Program-made: the position numbers and the translations under genes
DNA from: Methanoregula sp.
GTDB lineage: Archaea; Halobacteriota; Methanomicrobia; Methanomicrobiales; Methanospirillaceae
Direction of reading: 5' to 3'
DNA length: 64,000 nt
Assembly: GCA_041645435.1 (NCBI GenBank)
Contig: JBAZQB010000005.1
Coordinates: 1 to 64,000 of the forward strand
Part shown: piece by piece, positions 7,751-16,926 of the stretch
How positions within the stretch are numbered: the stretch's first letter is position 1
Layout of the letters: each line of letters begins with the position of its first letter
Notes under the pieces: model-generated
Databases searched by the model: none
What the model saw: the letters and a program-made list of their open reading frames with translations, nothing else
Told to the model about the DNA's origin: nothing

Positions 7751-7887
7751 TCATATTTTTCCTCCCGCCACCTGGTTGACCACCGCCCCCGCCAGCCGCC
7801 CCTGAACGCCCGCCCTCTCTTTCAGGCGCAATTCAAGGGCATCGCACAACGCCATCAGCGCATCAACCTTCGCAACAATGCGGTGTT
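7751..7887 (-). pseudogene. Relic 3' end of an hsdS gene
   Basis: On the minus strand this reads HRIVAKVDALMALCDALELR and on to a TGA stop at 7751-7753, matching the C-terminal conserved region of the intact HsdS (about 8690-8765) almost base for base over some 70 bases, then diverging. The upstream match ends abruptly at about 7887. It is the tail of an older hsdS displaced when the present hsdS/nuclease cassette was acquired. It has no start of its own. Confidence 0.8.
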
Positions 7888-7897
7888 GAAATGAGGG

Positions 7898-8629
7898 CTA
7901 CTTCTCCGCATTTTTTATTCTCTCAAATTCAAAACCGAATATCTTAATTTTACTTGCAAATGGTAATAAAAACAATCCGAAAACCACACCAAATAGGGCA
8001 ATCCTTTCCGGAGTTAATACGAGAATATTTGCAAAATTAAGGAGTAAAACGAGGATACCGAAACCTCCCATCCCCCAACATACAAATTGAAAATTTTCAA
8101 TGGCATTTTCTTTTTTCTTTAATAAATCGAAAAGGGTTTTTTGACGGGCACTATTCGCCAAAACGGAAATGTTAGGAATTTGATCCGAAAACGTTTTTTC
8201 GCTTTCTAACTTTGCAGTTACAGAGGTGCTGGTCCTACATTCACCTTTTAACTCAACAGAATTTTTTATCCCGATTTTTTCAGTTAATTTGACATTGTTT
8301 GCAGGTTCTTGTTTTACCTGAGATATCTCCAAATGACTATCATTCGATGGGTCTGGAAATACGATAAATAATGGAATATTTTGTTCATTAAGGATAGAGG
8401 CATAATTTCGTACTTGTTGTTCGGCTGAATCAACTGATCTTTTGTCTTTTCTTCCTTTAACTTCAAAAAGTGCAATTGGTTTGTTAAGAATATCATCAAT
8501 AATTGCCAAGTCGACACGATGTTTGTTATCAATTGGCCATTCAAGCGCTATCGAATCTTCGGAGACCCCCTGCTGTTTTAAGGTTTCAATCAATTTGTTG
8601 ATTAGTTCCCCATCACGATATTCTCTCAT
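7898..8629 (-). CDS. Membrane-anchored PD-(D/E)XK nuclease-like protein coupled to hsdS
   Basis: 243 residues. The N-terminal 95 residues resemble the HSDR_N/RecB-type nuclease fold: D40 in HRVDLAII, then FEVKGRK giving E56 and K58, then a QxxxY motif (QVRNYA, about 72-76). A charged linker leads to two hydrophobic segments at about 181-205 and 209-228, with a basic end. The start ATG overlaps the hsdS TGA (ATGA), so the two are translated together. Base composition is much more AT-rich than hsdM or hsdR, suggesting recent transfer. It may be an accessory effector or a stand-alone defence gene; no named family. Confidence 0.75.
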   Translation of the reverse strand: MREYRDGELINKLIETLKQQGVSEDSIALEWPIDNKHRVDLAIIDDILNKPIALFEVKGRKDKRSVDSAEQQVRNYASILNEQNIPLFIVFPDPSNDSHLEISQVKQEPANNVKLTEKIGIKNSVELKGECRTSTSVTAKLESEKTFSDQIPNISVLANSARQKTLFDLLKKKENAIENFQFVCWGMGGFGILVLLLNFANILVLTPERIALFGVVFGLFLLPFASKIKIFGFEFERIKNAEK

Positions 8630-10236
8630 ATTACTCCCAACCCTATGCTCTTTACAACTGCATCCGCAAATTTACTTTGGATCGTCGCCCTCTCTTTCAA
8701 GCGCAATTCAAGGGCATCGCACAACGCCATCAGCGCATCAACCTTCGCTACAATGCGGTGCTGTTCCGCGAGCGGGGGGAGTGGGAATAAAAATTGCTTT
8801 AGAGAGACTCCCGTAAGATGCTTTATTGTAGATCCAGTGAATTGTTCCGATAAGCGACCAGAATTCATTGCGTCTTTCAAACAGAAACACAACCATTCAG
8901 GAAGGAGCTGATCTCCAACACGTACTCGATGGAGAGCCTTTTGAAAAATGTATTTTTTTTCCGGCCCCTTCCAAATTGCACATCGTCCGGGCTCGCCCCC
9001 CTCACAAATTAAAACATCGCCGTGTTGAAGAGACAACTCTTCTCTTTCATTATCAGTGGCTTTGATGTTTTTAATATCGGATAAATCAAATCCAAACCAA
9101 CGGACATTTGTATTTCTAAGATAGGGTGTTAACATTCCTTGATTTTTTGCCTTATCAAGCATCTTTCCGAGACGACATCTTGTAACTTGATTAAGAGTCA
9201 CTGATTTCCATCTTTTCAGAATTCCGGTCTCATGCCATCCTTCAGTCAACCGCCCCTGTACTGCCAAATTCAGGATTGTTTGTCGGAGAATCTCGATATT
9301 CTCTGGACAATCACAGATTAAAGTAAAAGCGGTAAACACTTGCGCCCACTGCCGCTCGAACGCCACCGGGCTCTCCGCGTTCTGCAAACTCGCAAGGCTC
9401 GCGGTGCCAAGTTTGAGGCAGCCCGCCCGTTCCTGCTGCTGTCGGGCTTCGAGTTCATCGCAGAGCGCCATGAGCCGGTCGACTTTCGCGACAATGCGGT
9501 GCTGTTCGGCAGTCGGAGGTACTGGGATTAACCCCACATGGAATTTTTGATCATTGATAGCAGGATATGCCATTCCGGTCATCTGTGATTCCACATATTC
9601 AACGAACGGTTTACTCCGAAGGTAATAGAAGAGATATCTGTTCGAGATTCCCTCAAAAGGATGTACTACAGCAAATGCTGTACTGACAATTGGTTCCGGA
9701 TTGAAGTCTTTATCGACGATTGCAATATTTAAAAGATACGGGCGAACCGTGGAATAGATCACGGTTCCATTTTTGACAAGTTTCCGTGCTCGCGATGGAG
9801 CCTCGTTTGGTTGAAGTACATTTACATCATCACCAATCAGCCCTTTTTCTTTGTTTATTGCGGTTACATCGATATAAGTAAAAATTTTATCCGGTACTTT
9901 TTGCCCACAATTATACCCGATGTCCTCAAGTCGTAACCAAATCCAGTTTTTAGGAACTTGAAATGGGATCTCTTCAGATTCAATTTTAGGGAGTGCACGG
10001 GATTTTGAAATTTCTCCTTTCTTTATCAGCCGTTTTTTTTCTTCAAGAATTTTACATGAAAGTTTACCTGCCGGCTCATCTCCCGCATCCTGCGTCCCGA
10101 GTTTCCCCCGCACCGCGAACTGCAAGATCAGTTCCCGCAACCGGGCGATGCCATCCGGTGCAGTGGCGAGCGTGGCGAAGTGCTCGAAGAGGAGGGTGTC
10201 GGTCATTGCCGGGTTCGCGGGTGTTGGATTGTTCAT
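8626..10236 (-). CDS. hsdS: Type I restriction-modification specificity subunit HsdS
   Basis: HsdS sets the bipartite DNA target for the HsdM/HsdR complex. The 536 residues contain two target-recognition domains, each followed by a near-identical conserved helix: EQHRIVAKVDRLMALCDELE near residue 245 and EQHRIVAKVDALMALCDALE near residue 490. The recognition domains are AT-rich and the conserved parts GC-rich, as is usual for shuffled specificity genes. It is separated from the AlbA_2 gene by 188 bases with phased repeats, so it may have its own promoter. It overlaps the downstream nuclease gene. Confidence 0.95.
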   Translation of the reverse strand: MNNPTPANPAMTDTLLFEHFATLATAPDGIARLRELILQFAVRGKLGTQDAGDEPAGKLSCKILEEKKRLIKKGEISKSRALPKIESEEIPFQVPKNWIWLRLEDIGYNCGQKVPDKIFTYIDVTAINKEKGLIGDDVNVLQPNEAPSRARKLVKNGTVIYSTVRPYLLNIAIVDKDFNPEPIVSTAFAVVHPFEGISNRYLFYYLRSKPFVEYVESQMTGMAYPAINDQKFHVGLIPVPPTAEQHRIVAKVDRLMALCDELEARQQQERAGCLKLGTASLASLQNAESPVAFERQWAQVFTAFTLICDCPENIEILRQTILNLAVQGRLTEGWHETGILKRWKSVTLNQVTRCRLGKMLDKAKNQGMLTPYLRNTNVRWFGFDLSDIKNIKATDNEREELSLQHGDVLICEGGEPGRCAIWKGPEKKYIFQKALHRVRVGDQLLPEWLCFCLKDAMNSGRLSEQFTGSTIKHLTGVSLKQFLFPLPPLAEQHRIVAKVDALMALCDALELRLKERATIQSKFADAVVKSIGLGVI

Positions 10237-10254
10237 TGTCTAACGTCCAAAAAA

Positions 10255-10383
10255 TTCTCCAACATTCTCCAATCCTTGTATGCATTGTATGCAAAGTATG
10301 CAATGTATGAATGCCCTGTTTCCGATTTCAGGGCATTTAATGGGATTAAATTTCTCCAATAACTCTCCAATAGATCTCCAATA
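10255..10383 (-). repeat. Phased TATTGGAGA repeats upstream of hsdS
   Basis: On the plus strand TCTCCAATA starts at 10353, 10364 and 10375, exactly 11 bases apart, and TCTCCAA starts at 10256 and 10266, 10 bases apart. Between the groups, GTATGCA-type words recur at 10278-10309. The block fills the gap between the AlbA_2 gene and the hsdS start at 10236. Helical phasing suggests binding sites for a regulator or chromatin protein. Confidence 0.6.
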
Positions 10384-10424
10384 ACGCTCTTGAAAAATGG
10401 ATACCGGAGGGGACCCCTTTGGAA

Positions 10425-12095
10425 TCATGATTGGTGCTCTGATGTGAGGACCCACCGTGCACCCCGTGTTTTCCCGACGGTTTTCAGTGTTCCATCTTTA
10501 CGCATTTCCTGAAGCAGATCCTTGATGTACTGGCGTTTCTGGGTCTCATTCAGTGCATCAGAAACCTTATCGATCAGCAGATCTTCAAACGTGTTCCGGT
10601 TTGCTTCACGATATGTTTTAAGATAAGCGACGATCATATCTTTGAAATGACCCCGGTCAAATGGCCGTTTCCTGATATAATCCGCCCGGGTATCTGTCTC
10701 CGCAGCAACCTTTTCAGAGAGGTAGAGGTTCGGGCGCCTTCCCTCTATCAACTTCTTTGATTTGAGAGATTTGAATTCAGTATCAGAAAGAGAATATCCT
10801 TTCTGGACTTTATCGAGTGCTATCACATCTAGGATATCCAGATCCTTATGCCGGACAAGCATGCGGGTATATTTTGGGTCGATAATTTTCCCGGTTATTC
10901 TCACGGATACTTTCCCTGCCTGTGATAAATCATAATCTGGCAGCGGGAAGTTTCGCTCCCTCTGGACCCGGAACATGCGCCGGATCCCGCTTCCTATCGT
11001 ATCAATCAGGTTAAGGTTGACCATGGCTTGTGCGAGGAACGGGTTGCGGTAATGATCCGGAGGCGAATCACTGATGATAAGGGAATCTACGGAACCGGGG
11101 ATGAACTCCCCCCGGTTGGTAAACAGGAGGGAATCATCGTTTTCAACAATTGAAATCCGGGCTCCCTGAAGGTAATCCTGATGGGCAATGCAGTTATGGA
11201 GAATTTCACGCATCACCCATGAGTCATACTGGGAAAGTTCTAGCGGGAAGAGTGTCTCATCCGTCATATGACGCACGGTAAGGTTCCGGATCTTTTCAAA
11301 AACCTTGCCAATGGCAAGAATAAGGGGGAGTCCGAAATGAGCGTAGTCTCTTTCCACGCCCGATGCATCCTTTAACACCCATGTTATCTGACCGATTGCT
11401 GGCGACAGATGGTGCAGGGAGGTACTATTTCCCAGCAGCAGGATCGCAGTGTTGGTGATCTTTCCATCAGTGCACAAGCCGGCCCGATTCAGAAATTCAC
11501 TATCCGTCCAGACATCCACATCTATGGCAAGGTGGGAATTCTTTTTCTTGTATTCCTGTCGGGCGAATGCGATAGCTGCCGGATCGAGATCGGCAATCGT
11601 AGCTTTTTCACAAACGCGTGCAGACCAATCGAGTGTTGCACCCTGATCCCGGATTCGTTGGATCTCATTAAGAGTGAGCGGTTCAAGGGAATCGTGGACC
11701 CGGCCATAGACGCGGCCCTTCCATTCAGTGGGAACACCCCTTGTAGCCGGAGGAATCCTGAACATCACAACCCTTCCCTCAGGAGTCCTGAGTTCGTGAA
11801 TTGAGGAAAACGTCAATCCGTGATTTGTTTGCTGAGAGATTTTCTGTTTCAGTTTGTCAAGGCCGGGGGGAGTCTCATGAAATTTTGAGCCAATGATTTT
11901 TCTGGGATACTTGTCCGTCACGCCAAATATGAGCCACCCTTCGGGTTTTTCATTCAGATTTGCTTCATTGCTGAGAGCGGATACATAGCGCCCGATAAGT
12001 TCGAAATCTACACCTTCCTCCTTGAACTCAATCCATTCCGTTTCAGTACGGAGCGTTATCAGGTTATGTAAAACCGCAAGCAAATCTTCAGACAT
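10425..12095 (-). CDS. AlbA_2 (Schlafen-type) domain and GHKL-ATPase-like protein of the RM locus
   Basis: 556 residues. The N-terminal AlbA_2 putative DNA-binding domain covers about residues 10-150 (ETEWIEFKEE, then GWLIFGVTDKYPRKIIG). The middle carries a GHKL-type half site: MREILHNCIAHQDY as the N-box and NRGEFIPGS after it, followed by GSGIRRMF. The C-terminal part looks like winged helices. Relatives annotated as RecG-like or transcriptional regulators often lie inside type I RM operons, as here between hsdM (17 bases away) and hsdS. It probably regulates or modifies RM expression; the exact role is unknown. Confidence 0.8.
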   Translation of the reverse strand: MSEDLLAVLHNLITLRTETEWIEFKEEGVDFELIGRYVSALSNEANLNEKPEGWLIFGVTDKYPRKIIGSKFHETPPGLDKLKQKISQQTNHGLTFSSIHELRTPEGRVVMFRIPPATRGVPTEWKGRVYGRVHDSLEPLTLNEIQRIRDQGATLDWSARVCEKATIADLDPAAIAFARQEYKKKNSHLAIDVDVWTDSEFLNRAGLCTDGKITNTAILLLGNSTSLHHLSPAIGQITWVLKDASGVERDYAHFGLPLILAIGKVFEKIRNLTVRHMTDETLFPLELSQYDSWVMREILHNCIAHQDYLQGARISIVENDDSLLFTNRGEFIPGSVDSLIISDSPPDHYRNPFLAQAMVNLNLIDTIGSGIRRMFRVQRERNFPLPDYDLSQAGKVSVRITGKIIDPKYTRMLVRHKDLDILDVIALDKVQKGYSLSDTEFKSLKSKKLIEGRRPNLYLSEKVAAETDTRADYIRKRPFDRGHFKDMIVAYLKTYREANRNTFEDLLIDKVSDALNETQKRQYIKDLLQEMRKDGTLKTVGKTRGARWVLTSEHQS

Positions 12096-12112
12096 TCCAA
12101 GTCCTCACCGGA

Positions 12113-13558
12113 TTATTTCTTTCCCCCAAGTGATGCCATCAGTTCACGCTTCAGCGCCTCTCGCGTCTCCGCCGCCTCTGCCCGGATCCGCTCGTACTCG
12201 CGGAGCAGTTCCACCGGATCGCCCAGTTCGTCCGGCACCACGTTCGGGTTCTTGATATCAAGGTTGAACCCGTTTGCGATCACCTGCTCGACCGGCACCC
12301 GCCACGCATGATCGGTCTCGGTGCGGTTCGTCCACCACTCCACCTCGGGTACGAACTCCTCGATCCGGATGGGCTTTGTCTTGTTATACGATTTGTAGCC
12401 CTCGGGATAGGTGTGCTCGTAGTACCAGATCTCTTTGGTCGGTTTGCCTTTCTCAAAGAAGAGAAGGTTCGTCTTGATGCCGGTGTACGGGGCAAAAACG
12501 CCGTTCGGGAGCCGGACAATCGTATGAAGGTTGCATTCCGTCAGGAGTCTCTCCTTGATCCGGCTCTTCACGCCCTCGCCAAAGAGCGTGCCGTCCGGCA
12601 GCACGATCGCTGCCCTGCCGCCATTCTTGAGGAGGTGCATGATCAGGACGAGGAAGAGATCGGCGGTCTCCCGGGTCTGGTACATGGAGGGGAAGTTCGT
12701 CTCGATCCCGTCCTCCTCCATGCCGCCGAACGGGGGGTTCGTGACGATCACATCCACCCGGTCCCGGGCCGAGTAATCCTTCAGCGGGCGGGCGAGCGTG
12801 TTGTCGTGACGGATCTGGATCGGGACATCGATGCCGTGCAGCATCATGTTCGTCACGCAGAGCAGGTGGGGCATCGGCTTCTTCTCGACCCCGTGGATCG
12901 AGCTCTGGAGCAGTGCCTCGTCTTCGATTGTCTTCACGGACATGCGCATATTCTCGATCGCACAGGCAAGGAACCCGCCGGTACCGCAGGCCGGGTCCAG
13001 GATCGACTCGCCGAGTTTCGGGTCCACCATATCCACCATGAACTGCGTCACGGCCCGGGGCGTGTAATACTCCCCGGCATTGCCCGCACTCTGGAGGTCT
13101 TTTAAGATCTTCTCGTAGATCTCCCCGAACAGGTGCCGGTCCTCGGTCTTGTTGAAATCAATATCATTGATCTTGTTCGCTACCTGCCGGACCAGCGTCC
13201 CGTTCTTCATGTAGTTGTACGAATCCTCGAAGACCTTGCGGACGAGGATCCCGGAGCCGTTTAGTCCGGCCTCCGCAGGCAGTTCCTTCAGTTTCGGGAA
13301 CAGGTCGGCATCGATGAACTTCAGGAGCACGTCCCCCGTGATCCCCTCGGGGTCTGCTGCCCAGTTCCGCCACCGGAGCCGTTCCGGCATCGGTGACCGG
13401 TACCCCTTCTTGAACAGTTCGTACTCCTTCTCCTTGTCATCGAAGATCTTCAGGAAGAGCATCCAGCCGAGTTGGCTGATCCGCTGGGCATCGCCATCTA
13501 CACCCGCATCCTTCCGCATGATATCCTGGATCGTCTTGATCGTAGTACCGACTGCCAT
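12113..13558 (-). CDS. hsdM: Type I restriction-modification DNA methyltransferase HsdM
   Basis: An N6-adenine methyltransferase acting with HsdS. The 481 residues include the N-terminal HsdM bundle (TIKTIQDIMRKDAGVDGDAQ), the SAM-binding motif DPACGTGGF near residue 191 and the catalytic motif NPPFGG near 272. It lies 31 bases after hsdR and 17 before the AlbA_2 gene, in one operon. The coding sequence is GC-rich like the chromosomal genes. Confidence 0.96.
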   Translation of the reverse strand: MAVGTTIKTIQDIMRKDAGVDGDAQRISQLGWMLFLKIFDDKEKEYELFKKGYRSPMPERLRWRNWAADPEGITGDVLLKFIDADLFPKLKELPAEAGLNGSGILVRKVFEDSYNYMKNGTLVRQVANKINDIDFNKTEDRHLFGEIYEKILKDLQSAGNAGEYYTPRAVTQFMVDMVDPKLGESILDPACGTGGFLACAIENMRMSVKTIEDEALLQSSIHGVEKKPMPHLLCVTNMMLHGIDVPIQIRHDNTLARPLKDYSARDRVDVIVTNPPFGGMEEDGIETNFPSMYQTRETADLFLVLIMHLLKNGGRAAIVLPDGTLFGEGVKSRIKERLLTECNLHTIVRLPNGVFAPYTGIKTNLLFFEKGKPTKEIWYYEHTYPEGYKSYNKTKPIRIEEFVPEVEWWTNRTETDHAWRVPVEQVIANGFNLDIKNPNVVPDELGDPVELLREYERIRAEAAETREALKRELMASLGGKK

Positions 13559-13589
13559 AAAAAAACCGGATTCTCCTTATTCGTGCCGT

Positions 13590-15893
13590 TCAGCACTCAG
13601 CGGTGTAGAGACACTGCTCAAGCCGACGTATTGCTGACATATAGTTGGCGCTCCCGCCAAAAATAGTGTTCACAATTTCCAGTGGTGTGCCGAACGTGGT
13701 GAACGGGTCCACCCGCAGCACTTCCATGCTCTCGATATCGGTGATCCCGCCATCGGAATATTTCGACAGGAGGGCATCGAGTACCTTCCGGGCCTGCTCG
13801 CCATACTTCGTGAAGTAATTCGCCTTCCGGACCTTTGCCGCCCGCTCCCTCCGGGACATCGGAGGCTGGCCAAAGACCACATGGCAGATCAGGTCAAAGG
13901 GATCATAATCCTTCCCCACCTGCTCCTGGAGCGCCTCGAAGAGTACGCCCTGCTCCTCCAGTTCCTCCAGGATCACCGTCTTCTGCTCCGCCTTCGTCCA
14001 CGAGTTCATGAACGCACTGAGCGTAGCATACTGCCGGGTCACGTTCTTCTTCGTGTAGTCTTCCAGCGACTCGGTGATCAGCTTCCCGTCCGCAGCCATA
14101 TACTGGACCCGCTCGGCAACAACGGAAACCGGCACATCGTTCACCACGTACCGCCTCGTCCCGTCTCCCGGAGGTTTGGGCAAAGGAGGAGCAATCGGAT
14201 CGGTCGGGTCGTACAGGCTCCCGTCCAGCGGTTCGCCGTCAAAGTCCGGGTCGGCGAAGAGCTCGCTCACCTTCCGGAAGTCCATGATCGTAAAGAAGAA
14301 CTTGTTGTAGTCCTCGTTGATCCGGGTCCCGCGGCCGATGATCTGCTTGAACTCGGACATCGACTCGATCCTTTTATCGATCACGATCAGCTTGCAGGTC
14401 TGGGCATCGACGCCGGTTCCCATCAGTTTCGAAGTCGTCGCAATCACCGGGTACTTCGAGTCCGGCATGATGAAATTGTCCAGTTCTGCCTTCCCGTCGG
14501 GGCTGTCACCCGTGATACGGACAATGTACCGGCCATTCTCCTTCACCAGATCGGCGTTCTCGTTCACGAGACAACTCCGCATCCGCTCGGCATGATCGAT
14601 ATTCTCGCAGAAGACGATCGTCTTGTCGTACCTGCCGGTGTTCTTTAAGAAATCCGAGATCTTCCGGGCCACGAGTTCCGTCCGGTGCTCTAAGACAAGG
14701 CTCCGGTCGAAGTCCTTCTGGTTGAAGATCCGGTCCTCTATCTCAACACCGTATTTGTCCTTCTGTCCCCGGGTTGGTCGCCAGCCCTGTAAATCCTTGT
14801 CCAGATCGATCCGGTACACCCGGTACGGGGCAAGGAACCCGTCCTCGATCCCCTGCTTCAGCGAATACTCGTACACCGGCTTTCCGAAGTAATGGACACT
14901 GGAGACGTACTTCGTCTCCTTCGGAGTCGCTGTAAGACCGATATGAGTCGCGGTCTTGAAGTAATCAAGGATCTCCCGCCACATCGCATCGTCCGCCGCA
15001 CTCCCCCGGTGGCATTCGTCAACGATGATCAGATCGAAAAAGTCGGGAGAGAACTGCTTGTAGATATTGCGCTCCTCCTCATTGCCGGACACTGCCTGGT
15101 AAAGCGAGAGATAGATCTCGTAACTCTTGTCCACCTGCCGGTTCGTGATCTTCGTCATCGCGGACCCAAATGGCTTGAAATCGTTCGTCTTTGTCTGGTC
15201 GACAAGGATATTCCGGTCCGCTAAAAACAGGATACGCTTCTTGGTCCCGGACTTCCAGAGCCGCCAGATGATCTGGAATGCCGTATAGGTCTTGCCGGTG
15301 CCGGTCGCCATGACCAGCAGGACCCGGTTCTGACCGTTCGCGATTGCCTCGATCGTCCGGTTGATCGCGTTCACCTGGTAATAGCGGGGCATCTTCCGTA
15401 CATCGTCGATATAGTAGCCCTGCGTAATGATCTGCTCTTTTCTCTCATCCAGACCTTTCCATTTCCGGTACCGGGTCCAGAGGTCCGTAGGTCGGGGAAA
15501 CTCCGTAAGAGTGAGCTCATGCTCCATGGGTTCATAATTGCCGGAACGGTCGTGCAGCAAAAACCCGTCACCATTGGAACTGAACACAAACGGGATATCC
15601 ATCATCTCTGCATAGGCAAGGGCCTGCTGCATCCCGGCGCCTACGATGTGATTATTGTCCTTTGCCTCGATCACAGCAATCGGAAGATTGGGTTTGTAAT
15701 AAAGGATATAGTCAGCCCGTCGCGGCTTGGCCCGGCTCACGGAGTTACCGTTTACAAGAACCCGGCCATCCGTGACATTGACCTCTTCCCGTATGTGGTG
15801 ATGCTGGTCCCAGCCCGAGAGGGTTAATGCGGGTGTGATGAATTTGGTGCAGATGTCCCGCTCGCTTAACTTCTTCTTGTCCGATGTGTCCAT
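13590..15893 (-). CDS. hsdR: Type I restriction enzyme subunit HsdR
   Basis: The motor and nuclease subunit that translocates and cuts unmodified DNA. The 767 residues show an N-terminal nuclease domain (D61, then VIEAK giving E76 and K78, then a Q-rich QxxxY-like motif), Walker A MATGTGKT near residue 196, the DECH box near 292 and helicase motif VI QIIGRGTRI near 516. The length fits the shorter type IB/IC-like HsdR group. It is the first gene of the RM operon and has its own TATA box upstream. No disruption is visible. Confidence 0.96.
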   Translation of the reverse strand: MDTSDKKKLSERDICTKFITPALTLSGWDQHHHIREEVNVTDGRVLVNGNSVSRAKPRRADYILYYKPNLPIAVIEAKDNNHIVGAGMQQALAYAEMMDIPFVFSSNGDGFLLHDRSGNYEPMEHELTLTEFPRPTDLWTRYRKWKGLDERKEQIITQGYYIDDVRKMPRYYQVNAINRTIEAIANGQNRVLLVMATGTGKTYTAFQIIWRLWKSGTKKRILFLADRNILVDQTKTNDFKPFGSAMTKITNRQVDKSYEIYLSLYQAVSGNEEERNIYKQFSPDFFDLIIVDECHRGSAADDAMWREILDYFKTATHIGLTATPKETKYVSSVHYFGKPVYEYSLKQGIEDGFLAPYRVYRIDLDKDLQGWRPTRGQKDKYGVEIEDRIFNQKDFDRSLVLEHRTELVARKISDFLKNTGRYDKTIVFCENIDHAERMRSCLVNENADLVKENGRYIVRITGDSPDGKAELDNFIMPDSKYPVIATTSKLMGTGVDAQTCKLIVIDKRIESMSEFKQIIGRGTRINEDYNKFFFTIMDFRKVSELFADPDFDGEPLDGSLYDPTDPIAPPLPKPPGDGTRRYVVNDVPVSVVAERVQYMAADGKLITESLEDYTKKNVTRQYATLSAFMNSWTKAEQKTVILEELEEQGVLFEALQEQVGKDYDPFDLICHVVFGQPPMSRRERAAKVRKANYFTKYGEQARKVLDALLSKYSDGGITDIESMEVLRVDPFTTFGTPLEIVNTIFGGSANYMSAIRRLEQCLYTAEC

Positions 15894-15935
15894 TCAGTGA
15901 TTCTCTCTATCTTTGACAATCCGCTAATATCTTTC

Positions 15936-15945
15936 TATATAAATA
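15936..15945 (-). promoter_or_regulatory. TATA box for the RM operon
   Basis: ATTTATATAG on the minus strand lies about 45 bases upstream of the hsdR start at 15893. It is the only strong TATA-like sequence in the gap and probably drives hsdR-hsdM. Confidence 0.6.
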
Positions 15946-15983
15946 TCAACATCTGCAACACCCGCAATAAGATCTACGGAACA

Positions 15984-16659
15984 ATTTTCAATCACACTTT
16001 GAATTTTATTTTTCAACCAGACCTTGCCCAAAAAATTTCAACCAGACTTTGATTTTATTTTTTTAACCAGACTTTGATTGAAAAAAAATAATCAGACTTT
16101 GCTCAAAAATTTTCAATCACACTTTGAATTGTAATTTTCAACCACACCTTGCCTAAAAAAAATAAATCAGACCATGCTCAAAAATTTTCAATCAACCTAT
16201 CAGCCCCTGCTTAAAATCCGTTCACCGATCAACCAGACTCTGCTTGAAAATGTAAAAACGCGATCCGTTCCTGATTCTTTAAACCGAAAGGGAGAAAATC
16301 CGGTCAACACCTCCGACGTGAACCCGCACCGGTATCTCACCCAAACCGTACCTCCGGCCACTCAGCAGGATCAATCAGACTCTGCTCAAAAATGTTCAAT
16401 CGGGTACGCGATCGCGATTGAAAATCATTTCCGGATCAACCAGACCTTGATTGAAAAATGTTAACCAGACTTTGAATTTATTTTTTCAACCGGACTCTGC
16501 CTAAAAATTTTCAATCGAACCTTACTTGAAAAATTGTAACCAGACTTTGATTTTATTTTTTCAACCAGCCTCTGCTTAAAAAAATAAAATCGAACCTTGA
16601 TTAAAAAAATAAAACCAGACTTTGATTTTTATTTTTTAATCAAACCCTGATTGAAAAAG
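15984..16659 (+). repeat. Array B of degenerate hairpin-forming repeat
   Basis: About nineteen copies of the AAYCAGACYYTGMTT unit are spaced roughly 25-40 bases apart by A/T-rich linkers; many can pair as TTTTCAATCA...TGATTGAAAA. A non-repeat spacer sits at about 16265-16365. Unit and orientation are the same as in array A. ORFs across it are repeat artefacts. The following 16660-16926 is GC-richer DNA in which I see no gene. Confidence 0.8.
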
Positions 16660-16926
16660 AGATCTGCCGGCCAGAAAAATCCGAAAAAGCCGGCTCCGCA
16701 GGAAAATACCGGTGCACCAGATCCCGGAGCTCGCTGGTGCTGTCCGGAGCGATTATGCACCACAATCCCAATGGAATAGATCCGTTTTGTCAGCGATTGC
16801 ACCGCCGGCCGAACATGCCCCCGGCCAAACGCCAGCAGAACCAGAATAAGATAATCTCAAAATCCGAAAACCCGCACACATTGTTGCGAAGCAAAACCTT
16901 CGCCCTGTAATGGTAAAAAAAGATTT

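Noticed and set aside
12308..13105. 265-residue plus-strand ORF inside hsdM
   Set aside because: Antisense shadow of an intact hsdM; no independent start signals.
16174..16464. 96-residue plus-strand ORF
   Set aside because: It lies within the degenerate repeat array and its sequence is the repeat translated; no ribosome binding site or family.
15984..16659. CRISPR array
   Set aside because: Units are degenerate and spacers are short, AT-rich and of variable length; no cas genes nearby.
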